DNA of 13,901 nucleotides from contig DUVD01000036.1 of NCBI GenBank assembly GCA_012841225.1, positions 1-13,901 of the forward strand, given 5' to 3'. Below, piece by piece: positions 1-7,107 of this stretch; within the stretch, counting starts at the first letter, position 1; each line of letters opens with the position of its first letter. Made by a program: the position numbers and the translations under genes. The notes beneath the pieces were generated by a model that saw only the letters and a program-made list of their open reading frames with translations, was not told the origin of the DNA and did no database searches. The stretch is from Fibrobacter sp. GTDB lineage: Bacteria > Fibrobacterota > Fibrobacteria > Fibrobacterales > Fibrobacteraceae.

Positions 1-151
1 AAGAAGTAGAAGTTTAAAAATATCTTTCGCAAAAAGAAATCGAAGCTTCTATACTCATACACCATAGATAATTTGTCCACAACGTTTAAATTCTTGTTCT
101 TCATAAACAAGCCTTTTTGCTTATTTTCTTCATTATAGATAGGAGTGTTTT
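1..151. other. Upstream region of the GH43 gene
   Basis: No gene is visible in this left edge. It is AT-rich. A GATAAT hexamer at 67-72 resembles a -10 box but has no convincing -35 at the right distance. A short hairpin pairs CTTGTT (93-98) with AACAAG (106-111) and is followed by a short T run (114-118); it could be a weak terminator of an upstream gene or part of the leader. The ribosome binding site AGGAG at 141-145 lies 6 nt before the ATG at 152 and fixes that start. Confidence 0.4.
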
Positions 152-2425
152 ATGTTTACCCATTTTAAGTGTTCTCGATTGTTTCGAACGATATCTTTAT
201 TCGTCTTGTGGGGTGCTTATTCTTGTTTCGCTCAAAATGCGACTAACCCATTAATATACACAGATGTACCCGATGCTTCGATGATTCGCGTTGGCAACAA
301 TTACTATATGGTAAGCACTACCATGTATATGAGCCCTGGCGTTCCTATAATGAAATCGACTAATTTAGTGGATTGGGAGCTAGTTAATTACGCTTACGAC
401 CGTTTAATAGAAAGCGATCAAATGAATATGACAAATGGTCAAAATGCTTATGGCAAGGGTTCTTGGGCTAGTTCTATCAACTATAAAGATGGCGTTTTTT
501 ACATACACACCTTTTCTTACACTAGTAATAAGTCGCATATTTATAAAACAACAGATATTGAGAATGGGCCATTTACTGCTTACAGCATAAGTCCTCTTGC
601 TCACGATGCCTCTTTATTCTTTGATGATGATGGAAAAGCGTATTTAGCTTATGGTCATGATGATATTACTTTAAGAGAGCTCAATTCAACGGTAACAGAT
701 TACCAAGCAGGTGGGTATAATCAGGTTATCATTAAAAAGGCGTCTAGTGTGGCGGGGTCTAATTTTATCTTAACCGCCGAAGGCACGCAGATGTTTAAAG
801 TGAATGGTTGGTATTACGTCGTAAATATTTGTTGGCCGTCTGGAAAGGGTCGCAGTGTTGTTGTTCATCGTTCTAAAAACTTGAAAGGCCCATACGAAGG
901 GCGCCTCGCTCTAGATGATCAAGGTGTAGCTCAAGGTGGGCTTATAGGTACACCCACTGGAAAATGGTATGCTTATTTATTCCAAGACCATGGTGCGGTC
1001 GGCAGAATTCCGTATTTAGTTCCGGTAACGTGGGAAAACAATTGGCCTGTTTTTGCGCGTGTTCCTGCTACTCTTGATATCGTTAAAGTAAAAAAAGACC
1101 TTCGCGGCATCATTAAATCGGATGATTTTGGAACTATACAAAAGCAAAACCGTGGACTTGGGTTAGAGTGGCAGTGGAACCATAATCCAGTCAATACGGC
1201 ATGGTCTTTAAACGCTCGCCCTGGTTTTTTAAGGTTGACCAATGATCGAGTAGATGCTTCTTTTGTAGCCACGCGAAACACACTTACTCAACGGAGCATA
1301 GGGCCAGAATCCATTGGCAGTGTTGCAATTGAGTTAGATGGGATGAAAGATGGTGATGTGGCGGGTTTAGGTGCTCTACAATACAGTTATGGTTATGTGG
1401 GTGTTAAAATGACGGGGAATTCAAAATCTATTGTCATGGTGAATGGCACAAATAATAACCCAGTGGAAGTGGCGTCGGTGCCTATTTCTCAAAACCGCGT
1501 TTACTTGAAAATTCGAATGGATTTCAAAAACAGAGCAGATAAGGCTTATTTTTCTTATAGCTTAGATGGTAAAACTTGGAATACAATCGGTAATACATTA
1601 AACATGACATTTGACTTAAAGCATTTTGTAGGTTATCGATTTGGTTTATTTAATTTTGGCACGCGTAGTGCTGGTGGTTTTGTTGATTTTGATCATTATA
1701 TTATTAATGACTACCCTTTTGAAACCCCACTGCCCATTGTTCCTCACGCCGTGCCTGGTAAAATCGAAGCAGAGGATTATGCCTCTATGTCTGGTATTGA
1801 AAGCGAAGCAGATGCTAGTGGTGCTATTAACATTGGGTTTATCAATTCAGGAGACTGGGCGCAATATAAAATAGATGTCAAAGAGAAAACAAATTACGAA
1901 GTGAAGTTTAGAATCGCTACTGGTGCAGAGGTGAATAGTGAAATTATTATTAGAAACGAAAAAAACGATTCTTTAGGCACTTTGATTGTAAAAGCAGACC
2001 TCTCAAACGATTGGCATGATTGGTATGAGGCAAGCGCCGTTATTTCACTTAATGCGGGTGAGCAGAATCTAAAACTAGAGTTTAAAGGAACTAGCGACTA
2101 TCTTTTTAATATTGATTGGATGGAATTTAGCAAGTATATTCCACTGGGTAACCTTAAAACCATTAGTAGTGGCTCTGATATTCAAATCAGGGGACTTTAT
2201 TTTAATTCTGGAAAAGAGGTCCATTTTACGGTAAAGGCAGAGCGTGGGCAAGCTTATAAAATGACTTTATTCGACCTTAAAGGGGCTAACCTAGTAACTC
2301 AATATGGAGAGGGCAGTAAAACTATGGTTTTATCTAGCACAGAGTTTCTGCATCAAGGGGTGTACTTCTTAAGCGTAACGAGTCCAGGCCATCCTACAGT
2401 TACTTACAGGGTGATTCGCGAATAA
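152..2425 (+). CDS. Secreted GH43 glycosidase (beta-xylosidase / alpha-L-arabinofuranosidase type) with CBM6-like module
   Basis: Predicted extracellular glycoside hydrolase that removes xylose or arabinose units from hemicellulose or pectin side chains; the exact substrate cannot be told from sequence. Residues 1-27 form a signal peptide (hydrophobic core, cleavage likely after CFA). The five-bladed GH43 catalytic domain covers about 33-320. The usual acid triad is visible: general base D41 in VPDAS, pKa-modulating D152 in HDASLFFDDDG, and general acid E210 in TAEGTQMF. About 322-525 resembles the GH43 C-terminal concanavalin-like domain (starts DDFG). About 534-665 is CBM6-like (KIEAEDY, SGDWAQYKI, FNIDWMEF). 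The last ~85 residues are a beta-rich tail ending in GVYFLSVTSPGHPTV, like type IX secretion sorting tails and similar in pattern to the tail of the next gene. At 757 aa the protein is complete. The start is supported by AGGAG at 141-145 and by the signal peptide. Family is firm; subfamily and sugar specificity are inference. Confidence 0.9.
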   Translation: MFTHFKCSRLFRTISLFVLWGAYSCFAQNATNPLIYTDVPDASMIRVGNNYYMVSTTMYMSPGVPIMKSTNLVDWELVNYAYDRLIESDQMNMTNGQNAYGKGSWASSINYKDGVFYIHTFSYTSNKSHIYKTTDIENGPFTAYSISPLAHDASLFFDDDGKAYLAYGHDDITLRELNSTVTDYQAGGYNQVIIKKASSVAGSNFILTAEGTQMFKVNGWYYVVNICWPSGKGRSVVVHRSKNLKGPYEGRLALDDQGVAQGGLIGTPTGKWYAYLFQDHGAVGRIPYLVPVTWENNWPVFARVPATLDIVKVKKDLRGIIKSDDFGTIQKQNRGLGLEWQWNHNPVNTAWSLNARPGFLRLTNDRVDASFVATRNTLTQRSIGPESIGSVAIELDGMKDGDVAGLGALQYSYGYVGVKMTGNSKSIVMVNGTNNNPVEVASVPISQNRVYLKIRMDFKNRADKAYFSYSLDGKTWNTIGNTLNMTFDLKHFVGYRFGLFNFGTRSAGGFVDFDHYIINDYPFETPLPIVPHAVPGKIEAEDYASMSGIESEADASGAINIGFINSGDWAQYKIDVKEKTNYEVKFRIATGAEVNSEIIIRNEKNDSLGTLIVKADLSNDWHDWYEASAVISLNAGEQNLKLEFKGTSDYLFNIDWMEFSKYIPLGNLKTISSGSDIQIRGLYFNSGKEVHFTVKAERGQAYKMTLFDLKGANLVTQYGEGSKTMVLSSTEFLHQGVYFLSVTSPGHPTVTYRVIRE

Positions 2426-2505
2426 AAGAAAAGGAAGAAATTCTTGAAAATGAAAAGCAATTAAAGTTCCTTTCTTGGATGCGACAAGAGATAAAACAGG
2501 GCATT

Positions 2506-2533
2506 TTGACTTTAACTTTTTATTGCATATACG
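2506..2533 (+). promoter_or_regulatory. Candidate promoter for the HExxH protein gene
   Basis: A -35-like TTGACT (2506-2511, five of six to the sigma-70 consensus) is followed after 16 bp by TATACG (2528-2533); TACGAT at 2530-2535 with an 18-bp spacer is an alternative -10. A start of transcription near 2540 would give a leader of roughly 120 nt before the ATG at 2661. The TTTACACG repeat cluster would then lie right at and after the start site, a normal place for a repressor to bind. The promoter consensus of this lineage is not known to me, so this is a moderate call. Confidence 0.4.
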
Positions 2534-2536
2534 ATA

Positions 2537-2589
2537 TTTACACGCGTTTTACACGAAAGTATAGACTTTACACGCTTTTTATACGGAAC
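2537..2589 (+). repeat. Tandem TTTACACG repeats, two 23-bp near-copies 30 bp apart
   Basis: TTTACACG occurs at 2537-2544, 2548-2555 and 2567-2574, and the variant TTTATACG at 2578-2585. Start-to-start distances are 11, 19 and 11 bp. The unit is therefore a pair spaced by about one helical turn, and the pair itself recurs after 30 bp (2537-2559 and 2567-2589, matching at 19 of 23 positions). Such phased direct repeats fit a multimeric DNA-binding regulator. They sit between the candidate promoter and the coding start of the HExxH protein gene. The binding role is inference; the repeats are seen directly. Confidence 0.65.
2556..2569. promoter_or_regulatory. Dyad AAAGT-ATAG-ACTTT, candidate operator
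   Basis: Perfect 5-bp inverted arms (AAAGT 2556-2560, ACTTT 2565-2569) flank ATAG. The same arrangement with GTAG in the centre and 6-bp arms occurs at 13274-13289 in front of the PL11 lyase gene. This copy overlaps the third TTTACACG repeat and is centred about 98 bp before the ATG at 2661. A shared transcription factor site is the simplest reading, but no cognate regulator is encoded in the window. Confidence 0.45.
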
Positions 2590-2660
2590 AATTCCTGTCT
2601 TCCAACTTATTTGGGTTAACAGTCATAATTTTCCTTTATAACATAAATAAAGGAACTTCT

Positions 2661-5000
2661 ATGAAAATCAAATTTCTCACAAGAGGCGCTCTCCTCTTAC
2701 TTACTGTTGGGGCAATATGTGTGGTATTTGCAGCAGAAGGGGACGCCTACAAGTGGCCCACTTACTCTTCAAAATTGAATTATAACTTCAAAGATGCTGG
2801 AATCACCTATAAGAAGCCCACAAAAGACGTTGCTGGAAGTTGCATTAATAAGGCAATAGCAGCTAATGGAGTTTATCATGGTGAATACTGGGCGTTTTAT
2901 CACGGCGCCAATAAAAACTCTTTAGTGACTGAGGCTGCAATCACTCCTTTGCTTGAACGTTTTGATAGAGATTTTTCTTATATCACCGATACTTTGGGCT
3001 GGCCACGCGATAGTCGTGTCAAGAATGGGTATTATAGTGCGGTCTATCTATATGGATCTGATGCTTGCACAGGCTCTAACGACAACACCGCCAAAGGAGG
3101 CTGGCAATCATATATTGACGGTTATCCTGCGGTAGCGGCGTCTTACTATCCAGTATATAGTTATGACCCTAAATGCACCTATAATGATAAGCTAAGCCAG
3201 CAAAGCGCTATGATTCATGAAGGTATTCATGCCATTTTGACTAATTTGGGCGCGGCTCACGTGCATTGGTTTCAAGAAGGTGGCAATACCTGGCTTCAAC
3301 AAGAAATGGAAGTACGTCGCAAAAATGCAGCCGAGTATTCCGGTATGGGATTCTTGAATGTGGGTAACCTTATGGCTCCATTTGTGCCAATTGAAAGTTA
3401 CTCAGGATGGCTTTTAGATGGTTCTTTTGGTGGTCCAGGTGCGCAAGGTGTGGATGCTGGTGCAGGCGTTTGTAATTGGCGCAATACTTTGGGTGGTGTG
3501 CAATATGGTAATTTATTCCCTACCTTTTTAGGCCTTTGGGTTGCGGAAGGAGCTGTGCCATGGATTTGGATAAACATTCCCAATAATAATGGCAAGTACA
3601 TTTTGCAGTCCATGGCTGCCGCAGTTGGTGAAGCTGAAGTGCGCAGCATAATTGCCGAATATCGCGCCAAACTCGCCATGCTTGATATGAAAAAATGGTC
3701 CGAAGAAATGCGTAGGCTTCTCAACGGACAGGTAGGTGGTTCCATTGGATGTGAGTTTACTCCATGCGCAGTAAACAACGTGGCGACGTGGAAAATAACA
3801 CCTTATGTGGTAACAACGGAAAGCAACGGCATTTTGACTCCAGAAGCACGCACTACGCCCGGTTGGTCTGGAGCGAACGTTATTCCTCTGACCATTAATG
3901 CAGGAGCAACACAAGTCAAGTTGTCTCTGCAAGGCGCAAGCACCAGTATGAGTTTGCAGATTGCCTACCGCGCTACGGATGGGACTCCAGTTTATAGTAC
4001 ACCAGTATTTGGCAATAATTCAACCACCTTGAATTTAATTAAGGCTCCTCAAAGCAATGTTGTGTTTGCCATTGTTACGAATACAGACTACGACTATCAA
4101 GGTGAAGTAACTCGCAAGGCACATCACGATTATCGCCTAAAATTAGACGCCGGTATTGCTGCTAAAGCGGATCCTTATACAAAGTGGTATAGCAACTTTA
4201 AATTAGTTTATGATTGGGATAACGCAAAAGTCGTCACCTCTTCAAATTCTTCTTCTTCTGTTGGGCCAAACTCTTCTTCCTCTTCACAGGCAACCAGTTC
4301 ATCTTCAGTAATTTCCACAAAAGTCACTTACAATGTGGCTCTGCCAATCACTGATGATTATAGTGGGACGACTGTAAATGTAAACTTTGATCAAATTGCT
4401 TCTGGGCTTGGAATACCGGCGTCGCAAATAACGGCGTCGATGATTAAAGGCATCAATGCAGACGGCTCGGCATATAGCGAAAACACTGCTGAGGGCGATG
4501 CGGGTCATTGGTTTGCGGCAAATGGTGACGTGGTTAGTTGGAACGAAGCGACTGCTTATATCTATGCCGAATGGTCAATAAATGCAAAGACAGTGCTAAT
4601 TGGAAATTACCCAGATAAGGTTTTAGATGGTGAAGTCTATCTAGTGCGTCAGGCATTTAGTTCGGGAGCAAATCAAGTGATAGTGGAGTTTAATATCACA
4701 ACTGGCACAACGAGTATTGCCCAGAATTTTATCGATGTGAAACACGATTTGAATTTGGCATATAGTAATGGACTCATTGTTGCGAATTACAATGTTCATA
4801 AAGCAGGTAAGGTAAAAGTTGGTATATATACTGGATATGGCGCCTTAATTCAAAACGTAGTGAACGAATACCAGGCAATTGGTACTTATTCCAAAGAGAT
4901 CGACTTAAAAGGAATGAATTTACCAAAGGGAGTCTACCTTATTAGGTTATCCTACCCGGGGCATTCTGAAACCAAAGCGTCAGTGTCTTCGTTTAGGTGA
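2661..5000 (+). CDS. Secreted HExxH metallopeptidase-like protein with Ser-rich linker and DUF4859-like domain
   Basis: Exported protein of 779 aa, function uncharacterised. Residues 1-24 are a signal peptide ending in VFAAEG. The N-terminal half (about 30-400) contains H186-E-G-I-H190 followed by WFQEGGNTW, where E206 is a good candidate third zinc ligand in gluzincin style; this region resembles DUF6055-type proteins. About 400-510 looks like a beta-sandwich. A low-complexity serine linker covers about 526-552, typical of Fibrobacter secreted proteins. About 555-690 resembles DUF4859 (LGIPASQITASM, GHWFAANGDVVSW, IGNYPDKVLDGE), a module of carbohydrate-active or surface proteins. The C-terminal ~85 residues form a sorting-like tail ending in GVYLIRLSYPGH. 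AAAGGAA upstream supports the ATG, and an intrinsic terminator follows. Whether it is an active protease, and on what, is unknown; the context among wall-degrading enzymes suggests glycoprotein or adhesion work. Domain names are from memory of the families. Confidence 0.8.
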   Translation: MKIKFLTRGALLLLTVGAICVVFAAEGDAYKWPTYSSKLNYNFKDAGITYKKPTKDVAGSCINKAIAANGVYHGEYWAFYHGANKNSLVTEAAITPLLERFDRDFSYITDTLGWPRDSRVKNGYYSAVYLYGSDACTGSNDNTAKGGWQSYIDGYPAVAASYYPVYSYDPKCTYNDKLSQQSAMIHEGIHAILTNLGAAHVHWFQEGGNTWLQQEMEVRRKNAAEYSGMGFLNVGNLMAPFVPIESYSGWLLDGSFGGPGAQGVDAGAGVCNWRNTLGGVQYGNLFPTFLGLWVAEGAVPWIWINIPNNNGKYILQSMAAAVGEAEVRSIIAEYRAKLAMLDMKKWSEEMRRLLNGQVGGSIGCEFTPCAVNNVATWKITPYVVTTESNGILTPEARTTPGWSGANVIPLTINAGATQVKLSLQGASTSMSLQIAYRATDGTPVYSTPVFGNNSTTLNLIKAPQSNVVFAIVTNTDYDYQGEVTRKAHHDYRLKLDAGIAAKADPYTKWYSNFKLVYDWDNAKVVTSSNSSSSVGPNSSSSSQATSSSSVISTKVTYNVALPITDDYSGTTVNVNFDQIASGLGIPASQITASMIKGINADGSAYSENTAEGDAGHWFAANGDVVSWNEATAYIYAEWSINAKTVLIGNYPDKVLDGEVYLVRQAFSSGANQVIVEFNITTGTTSIAQNFIDVKHDLNLAYSNGLIVANYNVHKAGKVKVGIYTGYGALIQNVVNEYQAIGTYSKEIDLKGMNLPKGVYLIRLSYPGHSETKASVSSFR

Positions 5001-5023
5001 CTTAAATACTCGTCAATACCATC

Positions 5024-5050
5024 AAGTACGGTTTCTAAGCCGTACTTTTT
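5024..5050 (+). terminator. Intrinsic terminator after the HExxH protein gene
   Basis: AAGTACGG (5024-5031) pairs perfectly with CCGTACTT (5040-5047) around an 8-nt loop, and the 3' arm runs into five T residues (5046-5050). It begins 24 bp after the stop codon at 5000 and separates this transcript from the riboswitch-thiC unit. Confidence 0.85.
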
Positions 5051-5237
5051 CATTTTATAACGAGGTGCCCAATAGCAAAGCGCAGGAGTAAAGAGGTTTT
5101 TAACGAAGTGGATAATGTTAAAGCAGATTCTAGTTGCCGTTTAGCATCATTAATTAAATACCCATTGGGAAGTATGAGTTTTATTTGCTAACTTAATGCG
5201 AGTAAGTACAGGTGTTTCACTTTTTAGAAATGCTTGA
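5051..5237. other. Intergenic stretch between terminator and TPP riboswitch
   Basis: No gene can be supported. The plus strand has about 50 codons without a stop (roughly 5039-5190) but no ATG until near its end and no ribosome binding site. The minus strand also has open stretches of about 45 codons in more than one frame. The thiC promoter must lie here, but I could not pick a convincing -35/-10 pair. The stretch could be ordinary spacer or an eroded gene fragment. Confidence 0.35.
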
Positions 5238-5321
5238 TGCTTGGGGGTGCTGCATCTGGATGGCTGCGGCTGAGAATAGACCCCTAGAACCTGTGCTCGT
5301 AATGGGGCCGTAGGAAAAGCG
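5238..5321 (+). ncRNA. TPP (thi-box) riboswitch of thiC
   Basis: The conserved thi-box landmarks appear in order: GGGGTGC (5244-5250), CTGAGA (5270-5275), ACCCC/TAGAACCTG through 5292, GTAATG around 5299-5304, and CCGTAGGAA (5308-5316). P1 is formed by GCTT (5239-5242) with AAGC (5317-5320). The element binds thiamin pyrophosphate and turns down the thiamin gene behind it. The P1 3' strand is directly followed by the Shine-Dalgarno GAAGG (5321-5325), 6 nt before the thiC ATG, and no hairpin with T run lies between aptamer and gene. Control is therefore most likely at translation initiation. Confidence 0.93.
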
Positions 5322-5331
5322 AAGGTATATA

Positions 5332-7029
5332 ATGGACTCTCTTCAGAAGCCTTTTTTAAATTCACGCAAAGTATATGTTCCTGGGAAGTTATTTCCTGAA
5401 ATTCGCGTTGCCATGCGCGAGGTCTCTATTGAAGACCCTCTTTACCCCCTAGTCCCTTTGTACGATACGAGTGGCCCATACAGCGATCTCGATGTCAAAA
5501 TCGATGTTCGTAAAGGCTTATCTCGCTTTCGCGAAAAATGGATTTTAGATCGTGGCGATTGCGAGCTATTAGACGATATTTCATCTGCATACGGCAGGGC
5601 TAGACGAGAAAACAACGAGTTATCGCACTTGCGTTTTGAGGCCAATCATCGTCCTCTCCGGGCAAAATCGGGCAAAAAAATAACTCAAATGGAATACGCC
5701 AAGCGTGGGGTGATTACTCCCGAGATGGAATACGTCACCATCCGCGAAAACCAGCGCTTGGATGAGTTGAACTTGGGCCTTGGTACGGCAATTACCGCCG
5801 AATTTGTGCGTCAAGAAATAGCAGCGGGTAGGGCTATTATTCCTGCAAATATTAACCACCCCGAATGCGAGCCGATGATTATTGGCTCCTCATTTTTGGT
5901 TAAAATCAATTCGAATATAGGTAATTCGGCCATCACTTCTAGCATAGAAGAAGAAGTTGAAAAAATGGTTTGGTCTGTACGTTGGGGCGCCGACACGGTA
6001 ATGGACCTGAGCACCGGAAAAAACATTCATGAGACCAGAGAATGGATTATTCGAAACAGCCCAGTACCTATAGGCACTGTTCCTATATACCAGGCACTAG
6101 AAAAAGTGAATGGCAAAGTAGAAGCGCTTTCTTGGGAACTTTATAGAGATACTTTAATTGAACAAGCGGAACAGGGTGTTGATTACTTTACCATACATGC
6201 TGGTTTGTTAATCTCTCATATTCCATTAACCGAAAAGAGAACAACAGGGATTGTTTCTCGTGGTGGTTCTATTTTAGCCCTTTGGTGCATGAAGCACAAG
6301 GCTGAAAACTTTTTGTATACTCATTTCAGAGAGATTTGCGAGATTTTAGCCGCTTATGATGTTGCCGTTTCGCTTGGAGATGGCCTTCGACCTGGTTCTG
6401 CTGCCGATGCTAATGATGCGGCGCAATTTGCGGAACTCGATACCCTTGGTGAATTGACAAAAATTGCTTGGGAATACGGTGTTCAAGTGATTATTGAAGG
6501 TCCTGGTCACGTTCCTATGCACAAAATCGAAGAAAACATGACTCGGCAAGTTGAAAAGTGCCATGGGGCACCGTTTTACACATTAGGCCCCCTCACCACC
6601 GATATCGCTCCTGGTTACGACCACATTACCTCTGCTATTGGTGCAGCTCAAATTGGTTGGTACGGCGCAGCAATGCTTTGCTATGTGACTCCAAAAGAAC
6701 ATTTAGGCCTTCCTAATCGGGATGATGTTCGCGAAGGTGTAGTGACTTATAAACTAGCTGCGCATGCTGCGGATCTCGCTAAAGAGCATTTTTCTGCTCA
6801 ATTTAGGGATGATGCGCTATCTAGGGCTCGTTTTGACTTTCGTTGGAACGATCAATTTGCACTATCACTTGATGCCGAAAAAGCCATGTCGTTTCATGAC
6901 GAAACTCTTCCCGGGAATCAAAGTAAGAGTTCAAGATTCTGCTCCATGTGTGGTCCTAATTTTTGCTCAATGAGACTTACGCAAGCGGTGCGCGAATACG
7001 TGGCTACGGGTAATATCACCGAATTTTAA
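5332..7029 (+). CDS. thiC: Phosphomethylpyrimidine synthase ThiC
   Basis: Radical-SAM enzyme that rearranges 5-aminoimidazole ribotide into 4-amino-5-hydroxymethyl-2-methylpyrimidine phosphate, the pyrimidine half of thiamin; cytoplasmic. At 565 aa it belongs to the longer bacterial form that has the N-terminal domain (about 1-120), although its N-terminus is shorter than in the ~630-aa enterobacterial type. Recognisable stretches are EMEYVTIREN, PANINHPECEPMIIG, VRWGADTVMDLSTG, RNSPVPIGTVPIYQALEK, GDGLRPGSAADANDAAQ and IEGPGHVPMHKI. The C-terminal [4Fe-4S] ligands C537-x2-C540-x4-C545 (CSMCGPNFC) are intact, so the enzyme should be active. Start chosen by GAAGG at 5321-5325. It is a single-gene unit under the TPP riboswitch; no other thiamin gene is adjacent. 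No clear terminator follows its stop. Confidence 0.97.
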   Translation: MDSLQKPFLNSRKVYVPGKLFPEIRVAMREVSIEDPLYPLVPLYDTSGPYSDLDVKIDVRKGLSRFREKWILDRGDCELLDDISSAYGRARRENNELSHLRFEANHRPLRAKSGKKITQMEYAKRGVITPEMEYVTIRENQRLDELNLGLGTAITAEFVRQEIAAGRAIIPANINHPECEPMIIGSSFLVKINSNIGNSAITSSIEEEVEKMVWSVRWGADTVMDLSTGKNIHETREWIIRNSPVPIGTVPIYQALEKVNGKVEALSWELYRDTLIEQAEQGVDYFTIHAGLLISHIPLTEKRTTGIVSRGGSILALWCMKHKAENFLYTHFREICEILAAYDVAVSLGDGLRPGSAADANDAAQFAELDTLGELTKIAWEYGVQVIIEGPGHVPMHKIEENMTRQVEKCHGAPFYTLGPLTTDIAPGYDHITSAIGAAQIGWYGAAMLCYVTPKEHLGLPNRDDVREGVVTYKLAAHAADLAKEHFSAQFRDDALSRARFDFRWNDQFALSLDAEKAMSFHDETLPGNQSKSSRFCSMCGPNFCSMRLTQAVREYVATGNITEF

Positions 7030-7107
7030 TAAAACGCTCTTTTATCTTTAATGTTTGCTCTTATAAGAAAAAAAACTACATTCTAAAGATACAACAAAAG
7101 GTTTTTT

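Noticed and set aside
3..16. AAGTAGAAGTTT near the left edge as a third copy of the shared dyad
   Set aside because: It lacks the RTAG centre and a proper right arm; similarity is partial and probably due to AT-rich sequence.
2426..2619. Reading frame continues for 64 codons after the GH43 stop, in the same frame, with an internal ATG at 2479 (46 codons)
   Set aside because: No ribosome binding site before 2479, the stretch runs through the promoter and operator repeats, and the GH43 protein already ends in a complete tail. Probably chance.
3398..3932. Two overlapping minus-strand ORFs of 126 and 134 codons inside the HExxH protein gene
   Set aside because: Shadows of a well-supported plus-strand gene; no ribosome binding site, domain or signal peptide.
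4235..4320. Serine-codon-rich tract as a DNA repeat element
   Set aside because: It encodes the Ser-rich linker of the secreted protein in frame; no need for a separate repeat call.
5150..5365. 71-codon minus-strand ORF over the riboswitch and thiC start
   Set aside because: It lies antisense to a clear TPP aptamer and the thiC start; the composition is explained by them.
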